A DNA stretch of 64,000 nucleotides from Pseudomonadota bacterium (GTDB lineage: Bacteria; Myxococcota_A; Polyangia; Polyangiales; Polyangiaceae), in assembly GCA_023398955.1 (NCBI GenBank), contig JAEWRL010000082.1, forward strand, positions 1 to 64,000, in the 5' to 3' direction. Of this stretch, positions 63,472-64,000 are shown one piece after another (the first letter of the stretch is position 1; every line of letters starts with the position of its first letter). The notes beneath the pieces were generated by a model. The model was not told the DNA's origin, made no database searches, and worked only from the letters and a program-made list of their open reading frames with translations. The position numbers were made by a program, and so were the translations under genes.

Positions 63472-64000
63472 CCAAGTCGAAAAGGCCGTGGCCAACGCGC
63501 GGCGCGTCCTCGCCGAGCTCGAGGAGCCCGTCGAGAAGACGATCTGGGGGTCGCCCGCGGGCAAGAAGCGCCTGGCCAAGCGGCTCGCGGCCATGTTGCC
63601 TGCGCACAAGACCTACGTCGAACCCTTCGCGGGGAGCGCCGCGGTGCTCTTCGCCAAGGAAGCCTCCGCGGTCGAGGTCATCAACGATGCGGATTTGGAG
63701 ATCGCTGGCGCCTACCGCCTCATCAAGAAGCTGACCGTCGCCGACCTCGAGCGGCTCAAGAAGAAGCCGTGGGTCGGTGACGAGAATACCTTCAAGTCGC
63801 TCCTCGACGAATCGCCCCGCGACGACGTCGGACGTCTGCACCGCTTCCTGTACCTGACCCACTTTTCCTACGGGAAGATGCGCGGTCGCAGCTTCAGCCC
63901 GACCGTCGTCGGCGTCGAGGCAAAGACCATCAAGCGCATCGAGGAATTTGGGCCGCGACTGAAGCAGGTTCACGTGTACGGGGGCGACTACGAGAAGGTT
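63464..64000 (+). CDS. D12-class N6-adenine DNA methyltransferase, partial (runs off the window)
   Basis: The first 179 residues of an open frame that continues beyond the right edge. A GTG at 63464 is the likely start. YVEPFAGSAAVLFAKE is motif I (AdoMet binding, F-x-G-S), ahead of VINDADLEIAGAYRLIK, as in Dam/D12 methylases. The catalytic DPPY would lie outside the window. A small N-terminal extension (~25 residues) precedes WGSPAGKKRLAKRL. Phage Dam-type enzymes protect DNA from host restriction. Confidence 0.85.
   Translation, partial: MDDQVEKAVANARRVLAELEEPVEKTIWGSPAGKKRLAKRLAAMLPAHKTYVEPFAGSAAVLFAKEASAVEVINDADLEIAGAYRLIKKLTVADLERLKKKPWVGDENTFKSLLDESPRDDVGRLHRFLYLTHFSYGKMRGRSFSPTVVGVEAKTIKRIEEFGPRLKQVHVYGGDYEKV

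Overview
The window is GC-rich, bacterial, and almost entirely accessory DNA. It looks like a delta-proteobacterial/Myxococcota-type genome: very high third-position GC, a DUF2924 plus serine recombinase pair, a four-helix-bundle cassette flanked by inverted repeats, and phage genes of the kind seen in myxobacterial prophages. This assignment is an inference from gene style. No rRNA or tRNA gene, CRISPR array or housekeeping gene was recognised.

Region 1 (1-2.5 kb) is an IS91-family element: a tyrosine recombinase followed by a Y2/HUH transposase, with GTTGAAC/GTTCAAC heptamers near the two ends.

Region 2 (2.7-25.2 kb) is a defence island, all on the minus strand. Reading in the direction of transcription: a DEAD-like helicase with a C-terminal PD-(D/E)XK nuclease domain; then, after a ~360-bp gap, a small excisionase-type HTH gene, brxE, brxA, brxB, brxC, pglX, a two-gene insert (OLD/PtuA-like ATPase plus HNH-like protein), pglZ and brxL; and finally a three-gene ABC-3C conflict system (PD-(D/E)XK effector, middle component 2, SMC/Rad50-like ATPase). 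Most junctions from the HTH gene to the ABC ATPase overlap or lie within a few bases. At least three separate anti-phage modules therefore seem to be layered into one ~19.6-kb transcription unit. The BREX locus combines the type-1 core (brxA, brxB, brxC, pglX, pglZ, brxL) with brxE, a gene described for type 6.

Region 3 (25.2 kb to the right edge) is a prophage or phage-like element. Its left end has a KorB/ParB-like HTH protein, a large serine recombinase and a DUF2924 protein. A four-helix-bundle gene with 31-bp inverted repeats is wedged between the last two. Next come an XRE repressor and an ImmA/IrrE protease (interrupted by TGA), two unknown genes, and a minus-strand replication block: primase-helicase, XPB-like helicase, DinG-like helicase, gp32-like SSB, sigma-like factor and Com-like zinc protein. 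A plus-strand AbiEi/AbiEii toxin-antitoxin operon with two extra genes follows. The plus-strand late block then runs through a RecB-like nuclease, DnaQ-DUF4406 fusion, resolvase, sigma-like protein, terminase small-subunit-like protein, terminase large subunit, holin-like protein, portal (C-terminus frameshifted) and minor head protein. Opposite-strand cargo genes interrupt the late block: a truncated tyrosine integrase, a Lit/U49-like peptidase and a 464-aa unknown protein. A RIT element (three overlapping tyrosine recombinases with 36-bp inverted repeats) begins exactly within the last codons of the minor head gene. A D12-class adenine methylase gene runs off the right edge.

The least explained sequences are two non-coding regions: 44.2-44.65 kb (GGGACAG/CTGTCCC motifs around an AT-rich core) and 50.5-51.1 kb (an iterated GAAARTGAGC motif beside the terminase genes, and a 24-bp palindrome that recurs inside the primase gene).
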